Shown piece after piece: positions 63,629-64,000 of a DNA stretch of 64,000 nucleotides (position 1 is its first letter; every line of letters begins with the position of its first letter). Where the stretch lies: NCBI GenBank assembly GCA_040772045.1, contig JAXGYV010000009.1, positions 1-64,000 on the forward strand. The letters are read 5' to 3'. The position numbers and the translations under genes are program-made. This DNA is from JAXGYV01 sp040772045 (GTDB lineage Bacteria; Actinomycetota; Thermoleophilia; UBA2241). The notes under the pieces were generated by a model, which saw only the letters and a program-made list of their open reading frames with translations, searched no databases and was not told where the DNA came from.

Positions 63629-64000
63629 TCACCAGTCCGAGAACCCCTCGTTGTACCAGATCTTGCTCGTACCTTTCTTGGCACGCTTCTCCCACCCTTT
63701 GGTCTTCGGCTCTGCCTCGACGCGGGCGATGAGCGTGTCAACCTGACCCTTGACGTACGCCCGCTGTTCTTCAGTAAAGGCCGGCACCGCATCTACGTGT
63801 GCCTTCACCTTCGGCAGGTTGAGCTGCGTGGCCGTATACCAGAAGCCCCAGTCGTCGGCGAAGCGTTTGGCGATATAGGCCATGTTGATCTTCTTGGCAT
63901 CGTCTTCGCCCAGCTCGGCGACGGTGAGCAGGAACTCGACGTCCTTCAGATCCTTGTCGTTGATCTCCACGATCTGGAGTTTCTGCAGCATGATGTCTGC
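63629..64000 (-). CDS. nucleotidyltransferase-like protein, C-terminal part (runs off the window)
   Basis: The visible 120 or so residues match the C-terminal half of a nucleotidyltransferase-fold family as I recall it: LQKLQIVEINDKDLKDVEF, then NMAYIAKRFADDWGFWYT, and a basic end WEKRAKKGTSKIWYNE. The frame stays open through the last base, so the ATG at 63991 is most likely internal and the true start lies beyond 64000. The substrate is unknown. Ends in TGA. Confidence 0.6.
   Translation of the reverse strand, partial: ADIMLQKLQIVEINDKDLKDVEFLLTVAELGEDDAKKINMAYIAKRFADDWGFWYTATQLNLPKVKAHVDAVPAFTEEQRAYVKGQVDTLIARVEAEPKTKGWEKRAKKGTSKIWYNEGFSDW

Overview
The window is GC-rich, bacterial and almost fully coding, with 65 protein genes and one tRNA. 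An arginine/glycine-rich insertion in Rho, aldehyde ferredoxin oxidoreductase, a corrinoid protein, GatCAB, a DAP-type lysA and the conserved order gltX-cysS-rlmB-yacP-sigH suggest an anaerobic, probably deep-branching actinobacterium-like or Firmicutes-like organism. I cannot name the taxon from sequence alone.

The main content is a pyrrolysine (amino acid 22) system. A 73-nt amber-decoding tRNA-Pyl with anticodon CTA lies at 46363-46435 (minus). pylD (46531-47352) and pylC (47363-48550) lie upstream of it. A separate gene for the tRNA-binding N-terminal domain of the synthetase, pylSn, is at 44902-45276. The catalytic domain, pylSc, is about 9 kb away at 34857-35705, end to end with a gene for a methylamine-type corrinoid protein (35716-36366). 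A seven-gene V-type ATPase operon separates the two parts. No pylB and no trimethylamine methyltransferase (mttB) gene is present. Amber is nevertheless a common stop codon: I count 22 TAG stops in 65 genes, including those of pylC and pylSn.

Layout. 1-13.1 kb (minus): rho, 2-phosphoglycerate kinase and cyclic 2,3-diphosphoglycerate synthetase, a phosphoesterase, a glycogen debranching enzyme, an ApgM-family protein, homoserine dehydrogenase, lysA, a PPi-type phosphofructokinase and cobO. 13-22 kb: 3-hydroxyacyl-CoA dehydrogenase, DUF1638, DUF1844, a YbdK-type ligase, DUF47/PiT phosphate uptake, a radical SAM protein, an NlpC/P60 hydrolase and pilT. 22-28 kb (minus): sigH, yacP, rlmB, cysS, gltX. 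28-34 kb: a lipoprotein, pyrE, pmbA/tldD, small genes and two regulators or stress proteins. 34-49 kb: the pyrrolysine genes around the V-ATPase, plus a radical SAM protein and a GerMN lipoprotein. 49-52 kb (minus): MoaD-like protein, ferredoxin and aldehyde ferredoxin oxidoreductase, with a readable promoter. 52-57 kb (minus): a homocitrate or Re-citrate synthase, a LeuC/LeuD-type hydratase, an isocitrate or homoisocitrate dehydrogenase, a cyclophilin and DUF3467. 57-64 kb: a small membrane protein, gatBAC, a cold-shock protein, a TetR regulator divergent from a putrescine aminotransferase, and the end of a nucleotidyltransferase-like gene.

Taken together, the genes fit an anaerobe that uses methylated amines through corrinoid methyltransferases containing pyrrolysine, oxidises aldehydes with ferredoxin, and makes 2-oxo acids by a NifV/LeuCD/IDH route. 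The family assignments are readings of the protein sequences. Substrates and pathway direction are inference where the entries say so.
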